A program made the position numbers and the translations under genes. Shown here piece after piece: positions 13,998 to 22,440 of a stretch of 42,997 bases of DNA. The stretch comes from Betaproteobacteria bacterium (GTDB taxonomy: Bacteria > Pseudomonadota > Gammaproteobacteria > Burkholderiales > SG8-41). Position 1 is the first letter of the stretch. Every line of letters begins with the position of its first letter. The stretch is taken from NCBI GenBank assembly GCA_029863175.1, contig JAOTVX010000033.1:1-42997 (forward strand), read 5' to 3'. Below the pieces are notes generated by a model. That model made no database searches, was not told where the DNA came from, and saw only the letters and a list, made by a program, of their open reading frames with translations.

Positions 13998-16123
13998 GTA
14001 CAGGGGAAACCACGCCGCGCAAGCTGCCGGGCAGCCTCAATACGAACCGCCAGCTCGACCGCTGGCTGCGAATCAATCGTGAGGGTACCGTTTCCGTTTT
14101 TCCGGGCAAGGTGGAAATCGGGCAGGGCATCCTCACGGCGCTCTCCCAGATCGTTGCCGAGGAGCTGGACGTTGCGCTGGGGCGCATTCGGCTCGCGCCC
14201 ACGGACACGAGCTACAGCCCCGATGAGGGGATGACTTCCGGAAGCCAGTCCATTACCGACGGCGGCGCCGCGCTGCGTTACGCCGCCGCGGAAGCCCGTG
14301 ATTTGCTCATGCAGCGGGCCGCCGCGCAGCTCGGCGTCTCTCTCGAGCAGCTTTCCGTTACCGACGGCACTGTGACGGCGCGCAGCGGCGGCAGCGTGAC
14401 CTATTGGGATATCGCGACGGACGAATTGCTCGCGCGCGAGGCGACCGGGCAGGTCCCGCCCAAACCGGCTGCGCAGCATAGCGTGATTGGCACGGCGGTT
14501 CCCCGCCACGATATTCCGGCAAAGGTGGGCGGCACGCCGAGCTACGTCCATGACCTCGATTTACCAGGCATGCTCCATGGACGTGTGGCCCGCCCGCCGA
14601 GTTATGGCGCGAAGCTCGCAGCGCTGGACGAGGCCGAAGTGCGTGCGATGCCAGGGGTCGTGGCAGTCGTGCGCGACGGCAGCTTCGTGGGTGTGGTCAC
14701 GGAGCGCGAGGACCAGGCCATACGGACGCTGCAGCGGATCAAACGGATTGCGCGCTGGGACGAGCGGGCCACGTTGCCGGAGAACACGAATCCGCGTTTC
14801 CTTCTGAAGGAGGTGAGCGAAGACGAGGTGATCAGCGAAAAGAGCGACAAGGCGGCGGCCGGGCAGGCCGCCAAAACGCTCGAGGCCGAATACACGCGGC
14901 CTTACATAGCGCACGCAACGATCGGCCCTTCGTGCGCGCTGGCATCCTTCGATAAGGGACGCTTCACGATCTGGACGCACAGTCAGGGCATCTACCCGCT
15001 GCGGAATGATCTTTCCAGGGTGCTGGCGGTGGAGCCGGAACGCATTACCGTTATTCATTGCGACGGCGCTGGCTGCTACGGGCACAACGGCGCCGACGAC
15101 GTGGCCCTCGATGCGGCTTTGCTTGCGCGCGCGGCGCCGGGGCGCCCGGTGCGGGTGCAATGGATGCGTGAGGACGAATTCATGTGGGAGCCGTATGGAC
15201 CGGCCATGGTGGTGAAGCTCAAGGCCTCCCTCGACACGGACGGCAACATTGTCGACTGGGTGGAAGATATCTGGAGCAACTCCCACAGCACGCGGCCAGG
15301 CGCGCAGAAAGGCGTCAACCTGATCGCGGCCTGGCACCTTGCGCAGCCGCACGAGCCCTCACCGCCGCGCAATCCGCCGCTGCCGGGTGGCGGCAGTCAT
15401 CGCAATGCGATTCCGATCTACGAGTTCCCGAACCAGCGCGTCACCAATCGTTTGATCAAGCGCATGCCGCTGCGTGTATCCGCGATGCGCGCGCTCGGCG
15501 CCACAGCGAACGTGTTTGCGATCGAGTCCTTCATGGATGAGCTGGCGGCGGCGGCGGGCGCGGATCCCGTCGAATTCCGGCTGCGGCACCTGAAGGATCC
15601 CCGCGCGCGTGCGGTCATCGAAATGGTCGCGGCGAAGGCAGGGTGGAAGAAGGGGGAGAAGGGGGACGGCTCACGCGGCCGCGGGGTCGGCTTCGCCCGC
15701 TACAAGAACGGAGCGTGCTACGTCGCGGTCATCGTCGAAGTGGATGTCGGCAACGAGATTGGCGTGAAGCGAGCGTGGGCGGCGATCGATGCCGGGCTGG
15801 TGATCAACCCCGACGGTCTCATCAATCAGACCGAGGGCGGACTCATTCAGACCGTGAGCTGGGCGCTCAAGGAGGCCGTGCAGTTCGACCGCGAGCGGGT
15901 GCTCACGCAGACCTGGGACGATTACCCCATATTGACCTTCGAGGAGATCCCGCACGTCGAAGTGACGATAATCAACCGGCCCGAGTTGCCGCCGCTGGGT
16001 GCGGGCGAGGGGGCCCAGGGTCCTACTGCCTCGGCCATTGCGAACGCGGTATTCAATGCGATGGGTGCGCGGCTGCGCGATCTGCCGTTTACGCGCGACA
16101 AGGTGATTTCCGCGCTGGCCTAA
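13994..16123 (+). CDS. Molybdopterin-binding hydroxylase large subunit (IorB type)
   Basis: The 709-residue protein begins at an ATGA overlap with the iron-sulfur subunit gene. It follows the isoquinoline 1-oxidoreductase beta-subunit pattern, with an early molybdopterin segment (FPGKVEIGQGILTALSQIVAEEL, TSGSQSITDGG) before the a/b hammerhead domain (GGTPSYVHDLDLPGMLHGRV). Later come GAGCYGHNGADDVALDAALL and RMPLRVSAMRALGA. The catalytic glutamate next to the Mo ion is at 672 (LGAGEGAQGP). There is no FAD subunit, so electrons probably go to a cytochrome or quinone. No Tat signal is obvious at the N-terminus. It should hydroxylate an N-heterocycle or aldehyde with water-derived oxygen; which one cannot be read. 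Confidence 0.88.
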   Translation: MSTGETTPRKLPGSLNTNRQLDRWLRINREGTVSVFPGKVEIGQGILTALSQIVAEELDVALGRIRLAPTDTSYSPDEGMTSGSQSITDGGAALRYAAAEARDLLMQRAAAQLGVSLEQLSVTDGTVTARSGGSVTYWDIATDELLAREATGQVPPKPAAQHSVIGTAVPRHDIPAKVGGTPSYVHDLDLPGMLHGRVARPPSYGAKLAALDEAEVRAMPGVVAVVRDGSFVGVVTEREDQAIRTLQRIKRIARWDERATLPENTNPRFLLKEVSEDEVISEKSDKAAAGQAAKTLEAEYTRPYIAHATIGPSCALASFDKGRFTIWTHSQGIYPLRNDLSRVLAVEPERITVIHCDGAGCYGHNGADDVALDAALLARAAPGRPVRVQWMREDEFMWEPYGPAMVVKLKASLDTDGNIVDWVEDIWSNSHSTRPGAQKGVNLIAAWHLAQPHEPSPPRNPPLPGGGSHRNAIPIYEFPNQRVTNRLIKRMPLRVSAMRALGATANVFAIESFMDELAAAAGADPVEFRLRHLKDPRARAVIEMVAAKAGWKKGEKGDGSRGRGVGFARYKNGACYVAVIVEVDVGNEIGVKRAWAAIDAGLVINPDGLINQTEGGLIQTVSWALKEAVQFDRERVLTQTWDDYPILTFEEIPHVEVTIINRPELPPLGAGEGAQGPTASAIANAVFNAMGARLRDLPFTRDKVISALA

Positions 16124-16145
16124 TGTCGGTGAACGGTGAACGAGC

Positions 16146-16181
16146 AAAAAAAAGCGGACCGGCCACAAGGGCACGGCCCGC
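16146..16181 (-). terminator. Minus-strand intrinsic terminator
   Basis: On the minus strand a GC-rich imperfect hairpin (16181-16154, arms GCGGGCCGTGCC and GGCCGGTCCGC) is followed by eight T. It lies 20 bases beyond the stop of the small minus-strand gene. Confidence 0.75.
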
Positions 16182-16201
16182 CTCCGGGGGAGACTGTTCG
16201 T

Positions 16202-16432
16202 CTAGACCTGGGTCGCGAGGGCGTAGACCCGGTCGAGGAACGCCTTGACGTCGGCGCTCGCGAAATCTTCGGGAAGCTGCGGGCTCATTTCCTGTTCAGT
16301 CTGGTAGCAGGACATCGCAATCACTCCTATGGCGGGGTTCCAGTTCACGCACAGCAACTCTTCGTCGTAGCGGCTGTGCTCGGGGCGCTTGGCAGCTTTC
16401 GCTTTTCTGTGCTCATCCATGTAAATGATCAT
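16202..16432 (-). CDS. Small conserved-looking protein of unknown function
   Basis: A 76-residue protein that I cannot assign. It begins MIIYMDEHRKAKAAKR, has a central YDEELLCVNWNPAIGVIAMSC with two cysteines, and ends in a helix (DVKAFLDRVYALATQV). No membrane segment or signal peptide is evident. It is supported as a real gene by GGAG six bases before the ATG and by a good terminator directly after its stop. It converges with the molybdenum hydroxylase operon and diverges from the PLP dehydratase gene. Confidence 0.65.
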   Translation of the reverse strand: MIIYMDEHRKAKAAKRPEHSRYDEELLCVNWNPAIGVIAMSCYQTEQEMSPQLPEDFASADVKAFLDRVYALATQV

Positions 16433-16915
16433 GGCTTTCTCCGCGGTCGCACTTCTTCCTTGCCCTTCCTTCCCGCAGTTTCCATGCCAGGGCTTTCAAA
16501 AGGAACGGGGTCCCTATACAACTCTCTGATCTATATAAACTTAATTAAGTCTTTGCAATCTGAAATGCGGATTTGTTCATGATTTTTTTCGGCGAATCGG
16601 CCACGTTTTTTGGTCGGTCCGACGGCCAGGTATCGAAATTTCGACAGGTACCCCCTGTAAGCGTGACTTGCGACACGCTGCCGGGCACGCGGGGCGGGGC
16701 GATTCGGAATTGGCTGGCACCCATCCCCCCGGCCACGAGTCGACCGCCACTGTGATAGGGTCTACCCGCTCTGGACCGCCGCTGGCGAGACTGATTGCGC
16801 CCGGCCGGGAGCCGAAGTTATCCACATCTGCAAGGAACCGGGGCTTGACGCAAACCCGCCACCGTTCGCGCGATGTTCTCCTGTTCCTGTTTTTCGGAGC
16901 GTGGAGTACCGCGCT
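16433..16915. other. Intergenic region with AT-rich promoter-like stretch
   Basis: No gene is convincing. Positions 16515-16570 are AT-rich (TATATAAACTTAATTAAG) and may hold promoters for the flanking divergent genes. The remainder is GC-rich and unremarkable. Confidence 0.4.
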
Positions 16916-17890
16916 ATGAGCACCGCTGCGGGGGGTTTCGCGCTGGCTGTCAGCTACGATGACGTGGCATCGGCCGCGCGGCTGCTCGCGGGGCATTGTC
17001 ATCGCACGCCGGTGGTTACCTCCCATACGGTCGACGAGCGCGCTGGCGCGCACGTGTTCTTCAAGTGCGAGAACCTTCAGCGTGCGGGCGCCTTCAAGTT
17101 TCGCGGGGCCTACAACGCGCTCATGCGTCTGACTCCGGAGCAAAGGCGGCGCGGCGTCGTGGCCTACTCCTCGGGCAATCATGCGCAGGCGGTGGCGCTT
17201 GCGGGGCAGTTGCTGCATATCCCGGCGTTGATCGTGATGCCGCGGGATGCACCGCAGGTGAAGGCCAATGCGACCCGCGGCTACGGGGCAGAGATTGTCT
17301 TTTACGACCGCGGCGAGTCGCGGGAAGCGATCGCCGAGCGCCTGGCGCGGGAGCGTAGGCTCGCCCTCGTGCCCTCGTTCGATCACCCAGACATTGTGGC
17401 GGGACAGGGCACTGCCGCCAAGGAGCTGATCGAAGAGGTTGGCCTCCTCGATTACCTGTTCGTGCCATGCGGTGGCGCAGGCCTGTTGTCGGGAAGCGCG
17501 ATCGCGGCCCGCCAGCTGGCGCCGGGGGCAAAGGTGATCGGCGTCGAGCCGGCCGCGGGCGACGATGCCACGCGCTCGTTCCGGACGCGGAAGCTGCAGA
17601 CGGTCATGGATCCTGACACCATTGCTGACGGCGCTCGTACCTCATCGCTTGGGAAAATCACTTTCCCCCTCGTGCTCGAGTACGTCAGCGACATGGTGAC
17701 GGTGACCGATCCAGAACTCCTGTCCGCTATGTTCTTTCTGTGGGAGCGTCTCAAGCTCGTTGTAGAGCCGACTGGTGCCTTGGGCGCGGCGGCGGTGTTC
17801 GAGGGCAAGGTCGATTGCCGTGGTGCTCGCGTCGGCGTCGTCCTGTCCGGTGGCAATGCCGACATTCGCGAGCTGGCTCGCCTTCTTTGA
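16916..17890 (+). CDS. Threonine/serine dehydratase family PLP enzyme
   Basis: The 324-residue fold-type II PLP enzyme has the lysine motif FKFRGA (Lys61), the phosphate-proximal SSGNHAQ (85-91), the glycine loop PCGGAGLLSG and a C-terminal LSGGN. There is no C-terminal ACT regulatory domain, as in catabolic threonine dehydratases, threo-3-hydroxyaspartate ammonia-lyases and serine racemases. It should deaminate a beta-hydroxy amino acid to a 2-oxoacid and ammonia. The ATG at 16916 has GGAG nine bases upstream; a GTG at 16901 is too close to it. The gene is monocistronic as far as can be seen. Confidence 0.88.
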   Translation: MSTAAGGFALAVSYDDVASAARLLAGHCHRTPVVTSHTVDERAGAHVFFKCENLQRAGAFKFRGAYNALMRLTPEQRRRGVVAYSSGNHAQAVALAGQLLHIPALIVMPRDAPQVKANATRGYGAEIVFYDRGESREAIAERLARERRLALVPSFDHPDIVAGQGTAAKELIEEVGLLDYLFVPCGGAGLLSGSAIAARQLAPGAKVIGVEPAAGDDATRSFRTRKLQTVMDPDTIADGARTSSLGKITFPLVLEYVSDMVTVTDPELLSAMFFLWERLKLVVEPTGALGAAAVFEGKVDCRGARVGVVLSGGNADIRELARLL

Positions 17891-18167
17891 GATGATGAAA
17901 ATTTGTGCAATCCAACCGCTAGCACGTTATTTCGCCGCATTTGCGCGAGCGTTGCTGGATTACGCACACGGTTATCCACAGAAATTGTGAATTACTCAGG
18001 ACCCGAGTCGAATCGCCGCGGAGTATGGACTAACTGGAGACTGCAATGAGGCGTTGGGCTCACTGCCGTGGGATCAAGTAGCGCTCGAGTCCGGCTGATG
18101 TCCCGGATGGATTGTTCGCGCGATTCCACGCTTGGTTTCAAGGCGTTAAGTTACTAGAATCAGGCCT
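17891..18167. other. Intergenic region, nothing recognised
   Basis: No gene, terminator or repeat is evident. The stretch before 18168 should hold the promoter of the secreted protein gene. Confidence 0.4.
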
Positions 18168-18896
18168 GTGAAAGTAGCACTCGGGCTGGTACTGGCGGGC
18201 GTCCTCTGCGCCGCAACGGCGGCGCAGGAGGTGGACCTCGTGGCGACCGTCTTTAACGCAGACATTTCCCAGAGCGAACTGGCAGCGGCGTCGGACGATC
18301 GACCGCGCGCGCGCAAGCTCCTTGCCCTGATCTGGAAACATGTTGCGCCCCACTACATCGCGAGCAAGGGGCTTAGCGCGACGCCGGTCGAAATCGCAGA
18401 CTTGGCCGCGTACGACCGGGAGTTCGACGCGAAGGACCGCTCGCAGCGGGCACGCAAGCTCGAGGAGCTCGATCAGCGGCTGAGTGGCGACGGGCTTACC
18501 CCTGCCGAGCACGCTCATTTAATCGATTTCCGCGCCACCCTCCGGCGCCTGGCCCAGTACGATGCGGAGCAGGATCAAGCGCCCCCAGCGGACCCGGCGC
18601 AACAGGCCGCCTTCTATACGCCGTGGATCGAGATGTGGAAGATGAACAAGGCGCTGTACGAGGAGTACGGGGGAATCGTTGTGCTCACGCAGGTTGGGCC
18701 TGATCCTCACGGTGCTCGCGCTGCGCTGTTGCAGGAGTACGAGCGTCAGGGTCTACTGCGGATTGCGGACCCGGTGCTGCACGACGAGGTCATGGCTGTG
18801 CTGCAGGCGCGTCCCTCCATGGTCGTCCCCCCGGAGCGCGTTGACTTTACGCCGTACTGGAAGCGGCCGATTCCGGCGTCCTACGTTCCTGACTGA
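18168..18896 (+). CDS. Secreted protein of unknown function
   Basis: A 242-residue protein starting at GTG 18168 with a clear signal peptide (MKVALGLVLAGVLCAATAAQ, cleavage near residue 19). The first mature part (VATVFNADISQSELAAA) resembles the start of SurA/PpiC-type chaperone domains, but no parvulin domain follows. The rest is helical and rich in charged residues, with LYEEYGGIVVLTQVGPDPHGARAALLQEYE and a C-terminal YWKRPIPASYVPD. I cannot assign a function; a periplasmic chaperone-like role is only a weak suggestion. Confidence 0.7.
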   Translation: MKVALGLVLAGVLCAATAAQEVDLVATVFNADISQSELAAASDDRPRARKLLALIWKHVAPHYIASKGLSATPVEIADLAAYDREFDAKDRSQRARKLEELDQRLSGDGLTPAEHAHLIDFRATLRRLAQYDAEQDQAPPADPAQQAAFYTPWIEMWKMNKALYEEYGGIVVLTQVGPDPHGARAALLQEYERQGLLRIADPVLHDEVMAVLQARPSMVVPPERVDFTPYWKRPIPASYVPD

Positions 18897-19000
18897 GCGT
18901 CGTCAGTCAGGGGTGAATAGTGAATAGTAAATGGAAGAGCCGAGCTCGCGGTTGTGGGGTTCAGTCCACTCACCGCTCACTATTCACACTATCCACGGCA

Positions 19001-19597
19001 TCAAAGCTGGCGGACGAAGGTCTCGATACCGCGCAACAGCATCTCCACGGCGATTGCGGTGAGTATCAGACCCATGAGGCGTTCGAAGGCCATCAGCCCG
19101 CGCTCGCCGACGAGTTTCGAGAGGCGTTCGGCGAACACCAGAACGGCAAGCGTAATCAGCATGGCCACGATCACGGCGGCGATCCACTCGGGCAGGCGCT
19201 GCGGTGCTCGCGACACGAGCAGTATGACGGTCGCTATCGCGGTGGGGCCGGCTATCGAGGGGATCGCGAGCGGAACGATGAATGGCTCACCGTCCACGGT
19301 GTCGCCGAACACGCCCTCAGGCGTGCGAAAAATCATTCGCAGGGCGATCAGGAACAGAATCACGCCGCCGGCGATGGTCAAAGCCGGCTCCGACAATCCC
19401 AGAAGCCCCAGGATCCAGCGGCCAAAGAACACGAACCCGAGCAGCACGGCAAACGCGATCGCACATTCGCGAACGATGACCCGGGTACGCCGCGCGGGAT
19501 CGATATTGCGCAACAGCGATACGAACAGCGGAATATTGCCGACCGGATCCACGACCAGCAGCAGGATAACGACCGCGGAGGCGAAAGACACGTCCAT
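19001..19597 (-). CDS. MarC family integral membrane protein
   Basis: A 198-residue protein with six predicted membrane helices. The first helix carries VVDPVGNIPLFVSLL, and the middle carries PLAIPSIAGPTAIATVILL, both diagnostic of the MarC/YhgN family. Members lie in the inner membrane; despite the name, a role in antibiotic resistance has not held up and the transported substrate, if any, is unknown. It is slightly shorter than many members but complete. Its upstream side holds CGCAGATAAACGCAG-type repeat sequence (19612-19635). Confidence 0.88.
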   Translation of the reverse strand: MDVSFASAVVILLLVVDPVGNIPLFVSLLRNIDPARRTRVIVRECAIAFAVLLGFVFFGRWILGLLGLSEPALTIAGGVILFLIALRMIFRTPEGVFGDTVDGEPFIVPLAIPSIAGPTAIATVILLVSRAPQRLPEWIAAVIVAMLITLAVLVFAERLSKLVGERGLMAFERLMGLILTAIAVEMLLRGIETFVRQL

Positions 19598-19821
19598 GTG
19601 GGCTGAATTTTAACCGCAGATAAACGCAGATACACACTCTCACTCAAAAATCAGCCCGTTCACCATTCGGCATGAACGCTCGTTGACGATTGGTTTATCC
19701 CACCCTAGTATCGCAGTTCTCATCAGGTTTCTGCGGCCCAGCGACCGGCCGGTTGCGGGGTGGCGGCACGAACACCGTCTGGGAGGAGAAAATCGGGGTC
19801 TCGCTTGGATGAGTTGTGTAA

Positions 19822-19992
19822 GCGCGTCGTTCACTCCGGCGGGCCTTGTTACAGCCGCAGCACGATCCCGAGTCGAAAGTGTTGAAAGTCGCGATCATCT
19901 CCGAGGGATTGTGGCAGCCCAAAGCGAGCCCCGAGAAGTATCTCGATCTCGGTTTTTATGCTAAGGCGCACCAGCGCGCACAAGGACGGTAA
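19822..19992 (+). pseudogene. Possible C-terminal remnant of an unidentified gene
   Basis: This frame is open from just after a stop at 19819 to TAA 19990-19992 and its last 37 codons read like real protein (VLKVAIISEGLWQPKASPEK, then YLDLGFYAKAHQRAQGR). No proper start or upstream domain is seen. It touches the start of the first hydrolase gene. It could be the tail of a periplasmic substrate-binding protein, but I cannot support that. The rest of 19598-19991 shows no gene. Confidence 0.3.
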
Positions 19993-21062
19993 TGCCAGAC
20001 GCACGTGTTCAGTCAGCGATTGCGCATTGGGCGCCGCGCTTCGTTTCGAACGGCGTTCCGCTCACGGATTTCGAGGAAGTGACCGCCGCAATCGAGCATT
20101 GGGAGGACTGGTGCAGCGCTTGGTGCCGGCGCGCGGCTGTTCACGAGGAACTAGGGCGCAAGGCGCTGGGCGAAGGTTTCGGGCTGTCGGCTGGCGAGCA
20201 CCTGACGCGCGCCGCAGTGTGCTACCACTTCGCCAAGTTCGTGTATGTGCTCGACTATGAGCAGATGAAGGCCGCGCACGCCAGGGCGGTCGAGTGCCGC
20301 CATCTGGCCCTGCCGCATCTCCGGCCGCCGGGCGAGCGGGTGCTGATCCCGTACGAACGAAAGCAACTCGCCGGGATACTGCGCAAGCCGCTGGGTGTGA
20401 CGCGGCCTCCGGTCGTCGTGCTGTGCATGGGGCTCGATTCGACCAAAGAGGAGATGGACACCAACGAAAGCGTTTTTCTCGTCCGCGGCATGGCGACACT
20501 CACCTTCGACGGCCCGGGCCAGGGCGAGGGCGAGTACGACTTCGCGATCCGCGGCGACTACGAGGCACCGGTCAAGGCCGTGGTCGATTACATCGAAAGC
20601 CGCGATGATCTCGATGCCGCTCGCGTCGGGGTATGGGGCCTTTCGCTCGGCGGCTATTACGCGCCGCGCGCCGCCGCGTTCGAAAAACGCATCAAGGCCT
20701 GCATTGCGCTGTCGGGCCCCTACGATTTTGGCGACCTCTGGGATACTCTGCCAGAGCTCACCCGCGAGACTTTCCGGGTGCGCTCGAAGCGCGATACGCC
20801 CGAGGCGGCCCGCAAGCACGCAGCGAGCCTGAGCTTGAAGGGCGTTGCCGGGCGCATTACCTGCCCGCTCCTCGTGATCACAGGCAAGCTTGATCGCATC
20901 GTGCCGTGGCAGGACACGGAGCGCCTCGCGCGCGAGGCAAAGGGGCCAGCCGAGTTTCTCTTGATCGAGGATGGCAATCACGTCGTCAACAACCGCATCT
21001 ACCGCTACCGCACGCAGTCCGCGGACTGGATTGTGCGGCGGCTGGGCCCGCCGACAACCTAA
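19992..21062 (+). CDS. Alpha/beta hydrolase of the 2,6-dihydroxypseudooxynicotine hydrolase family (paralogue 1)
   Basis: The 356-residue protein has a helical N-terminal domain (WEDWCSAW, TRAAVCYHFAKF) and a C-terminal alpha/beta hydrolase core. The nucleophile is Ser218 in WGLSLGG, the acid Asp301 in GKLDRIVP and the base His330 in DGNHVVNN. These positions almost coincide with Ser217/Asp300/His329 as I recall them for the Arthrobacter nicotine-pathway C-C hydrolase. Enzymes of this type split a carbon-carbon bond next to a carbonyl in a ring-derived intermediate. The gene heads a long plus-strand catabolic island and is followed 37 bases later by a close paralogue. The actual substrate is unknown. 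Confidence 0.85.
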   Translation: MPDARVQSAIAHWAPRFVSNGVPLTDFEEVTAAIEHWEDWCSAWCRRAAVHEELGRKALGEGFGLSAGEHLTRAAVCYHFAKFVYVLDYEQMKAAHARAVECRHLALPHLRPPGERVLIPYERKQLAGILRKPLGVTRPPVVVLCMGLDSTKEEMDTNESVFLVRGMATLTFDGPGQGEGEYDFAIRGDYEAPVKAVVDYIESRDDLDAARVGVWGLSLGGYYAPRAAAFEKRIKACIALSGPYDFGDLWDTLPELTRETFRVRSKRDTPEAARKHAASLSLKGVAGRITCPLLVITGKLDRIVPWQDTERLAREAKGPAEFLLIEDGNHVVNNRIYRYRTQSADWIVRRLGPPTT

Positions 21063-21099
21063 AGCTCATTCATGCCTTTTGGTAAAGGACACGTAGACC

Positions 21100-22188
21100 A
21101 TGGACCTGGCGGTTGGAAAAAAGGATCCGCGCGTAGAGTCGGCGATTTCTCACTGGGCGCCGCGTTTCGTCATCAACGGTGTTCCGCTCACCGATTTCCA
21201 GGAGGTGACGGCGGCCGTCGACCGCTGGGAAGACTGGTGCTCGGCGTGGAGCGCCCGCGCGGCGATTCACGAGGTGCTCGGCAACAAGGCGCTCGCCGAG
21301 GGGTTGAAGCGCTCCGCCGGCGAGCACTACACTCGTGCGGCGGTGTGTTATCACTTCGGCAAGTTCCTTTTTGTGAACGACATGGAGCAGCTGCGCAGGG
21401 CGCACCTGAAGTCCGTCGAATGCCGCAACAAGGCGCTGCCGCTGCTCGACCCGCCGGGCGAGCGCGTCGCCATCCCGTACGAAGGCAAGCAACTCTACGG
21501 TAATTTCCGCAAACCGATCGGCGTTACGAGGGCGCCGGTCGTGGTGATGTGCATGGGCCTCGATTCGGCCAAGGAAGAGATGGACGACTACGAAAACCGC
21601 TTTCTCAGGCGGGGCCTCGCAACGCTGGCGTTCGACGGGCCGGGGCAGGGCGAGGCCGAATACGACTTCGGGATCTGCCCCGAATACGAGAGGCCGGTGA
21701 AAGCGGTGGTCGATTACCTCGAGACACGCAGCGACATCGATCCGGGCCGCATTGGCGTCTGGGGTGTTTCCCTCGGCGGGTATTACGCGCCGCGCGCCGC
21801 GTCCTTCGAGAAACGGCTCAAGGCCTGTGTCGCGCTGTCGGGTGCCTACGAGCGCTCGTCCAGCTTTGAGGGCCGCCCCGTCATCAACGTCGAAGCGTTC
21901 CGCGTGCGCTCGAAGAGCAATAACCTCGAGGAGGCTGGGAAGGTGTCGGCGCGCATGACGTTGCGCGGCGTGGCCCGGAATATCACCTGCCCGATCTACA
22001 TTGTCGCCGGCACTCGCGACCGGCTCACCTCACCCGAGCAGGCTCGCAAGCTGGCCGCCGAAGTATCCGGATCGTGCGTGCTGGATGTGATCGAAGGGGG
22101 CAACCATGTCGTGAACAATCTGTGGTACCGCTATCGCGATCAGACGGCCGACTGGATGGCGGTTCAACTCGGTGCGCCCCGGTGCTAG
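21100..22188 (+). CDS. Alpha/beta hydrolase of the 2,6-dihydroxypseudooxynicotine hydrolase family (paralogue 2)
   Basis: A 362-residue tandem paralogue of the preceding gene, alike over the whole length (HWAPRF, GVPLTDF, WEDWCSAW, GLDS.KEEMD, FDGPGQGE, LGGYYAPRAA). Triad residues are Ser224 (GVSLGG), Asp307 (GTRDRLTSP) and His336 (GGNHVVNN). The main divergence is in the segment after the nucleophile (ERSSSFEGRPVINVEAF against DFGDLWDTLPELTRETF), which in this fold lines the substrate pocket. The pair therefore probably arose by duplication with a change of specificity, or forms a heteromer. No second promoter is obvious. Confidence 0.85.
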   Translation: MDLAVGKKDPRVESAISHWAPRFVINGVPLTDFQEVTAAVDRWEDWCSAWSARAAIHEVLGNKALAEGLKRSAGEHYTRAAVCYHFGKFLFVNDMEQLRRAHLKSVECRNKALPLLDPPGERVAIPYEGKQLYGNFRKPIGVTRAPVVVMCMGLDSAKEEMDDYENRFLRRGLATLAFDGPGQGEAEYDFGICPEYERPVKAVVDYLETRSDIDPGRIGVWGVSLGGYYAPRAASFEKRLKACVALSGAYERSSSFEGRPVINVEAFRVRSKSNNLEEAGKVSARMTLRGVARNITCPIYIVAGTRDRLTSPEQARKLAAEVSGSCVLDVIEGGNHVVNNLWYRYRDQTADWMAVQLGAPRC

Positions 22189-22228
22189 AGCGGGATTGCG
22201 CAAGCCCGTGAAGCCGGAAAACCTGTTA

Positions 22229-22330
22229 GCCACCGAATCACACGGAATTACACGGACCAACACCTGAGGCTGAGAACGCGCTGTGATCAATCAATATTTT
22301 CCGTGTGCTTCCGTGTGTTTCCGTGGCTGT
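22229..22330. repeat. 102-bp CACGGAA palindromic element, copy A
   Basis: The left end (GAATCACACGGAATTACACG) and right end (CCGTGTGCTTCCGTGTG) are inverted arrays of a CACGGAA-type octamer around a non-repetitive centre. The same element occurs at 42781-42883 in the opposite orientation, with the same end-to-end order. No coding capacity. Confidence 0.8.
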
Positions 22331-22440
22331 AGTGGTTTTGGACGGGTGCGAGGCGAGGAACAGAAGGTAGACGCCCGGATTTCCCTGATCTTAGTATTTT
22401 CCTTGGCTATCGTTCGAGGCCTGTCTGCCGGAGGCGGGGC

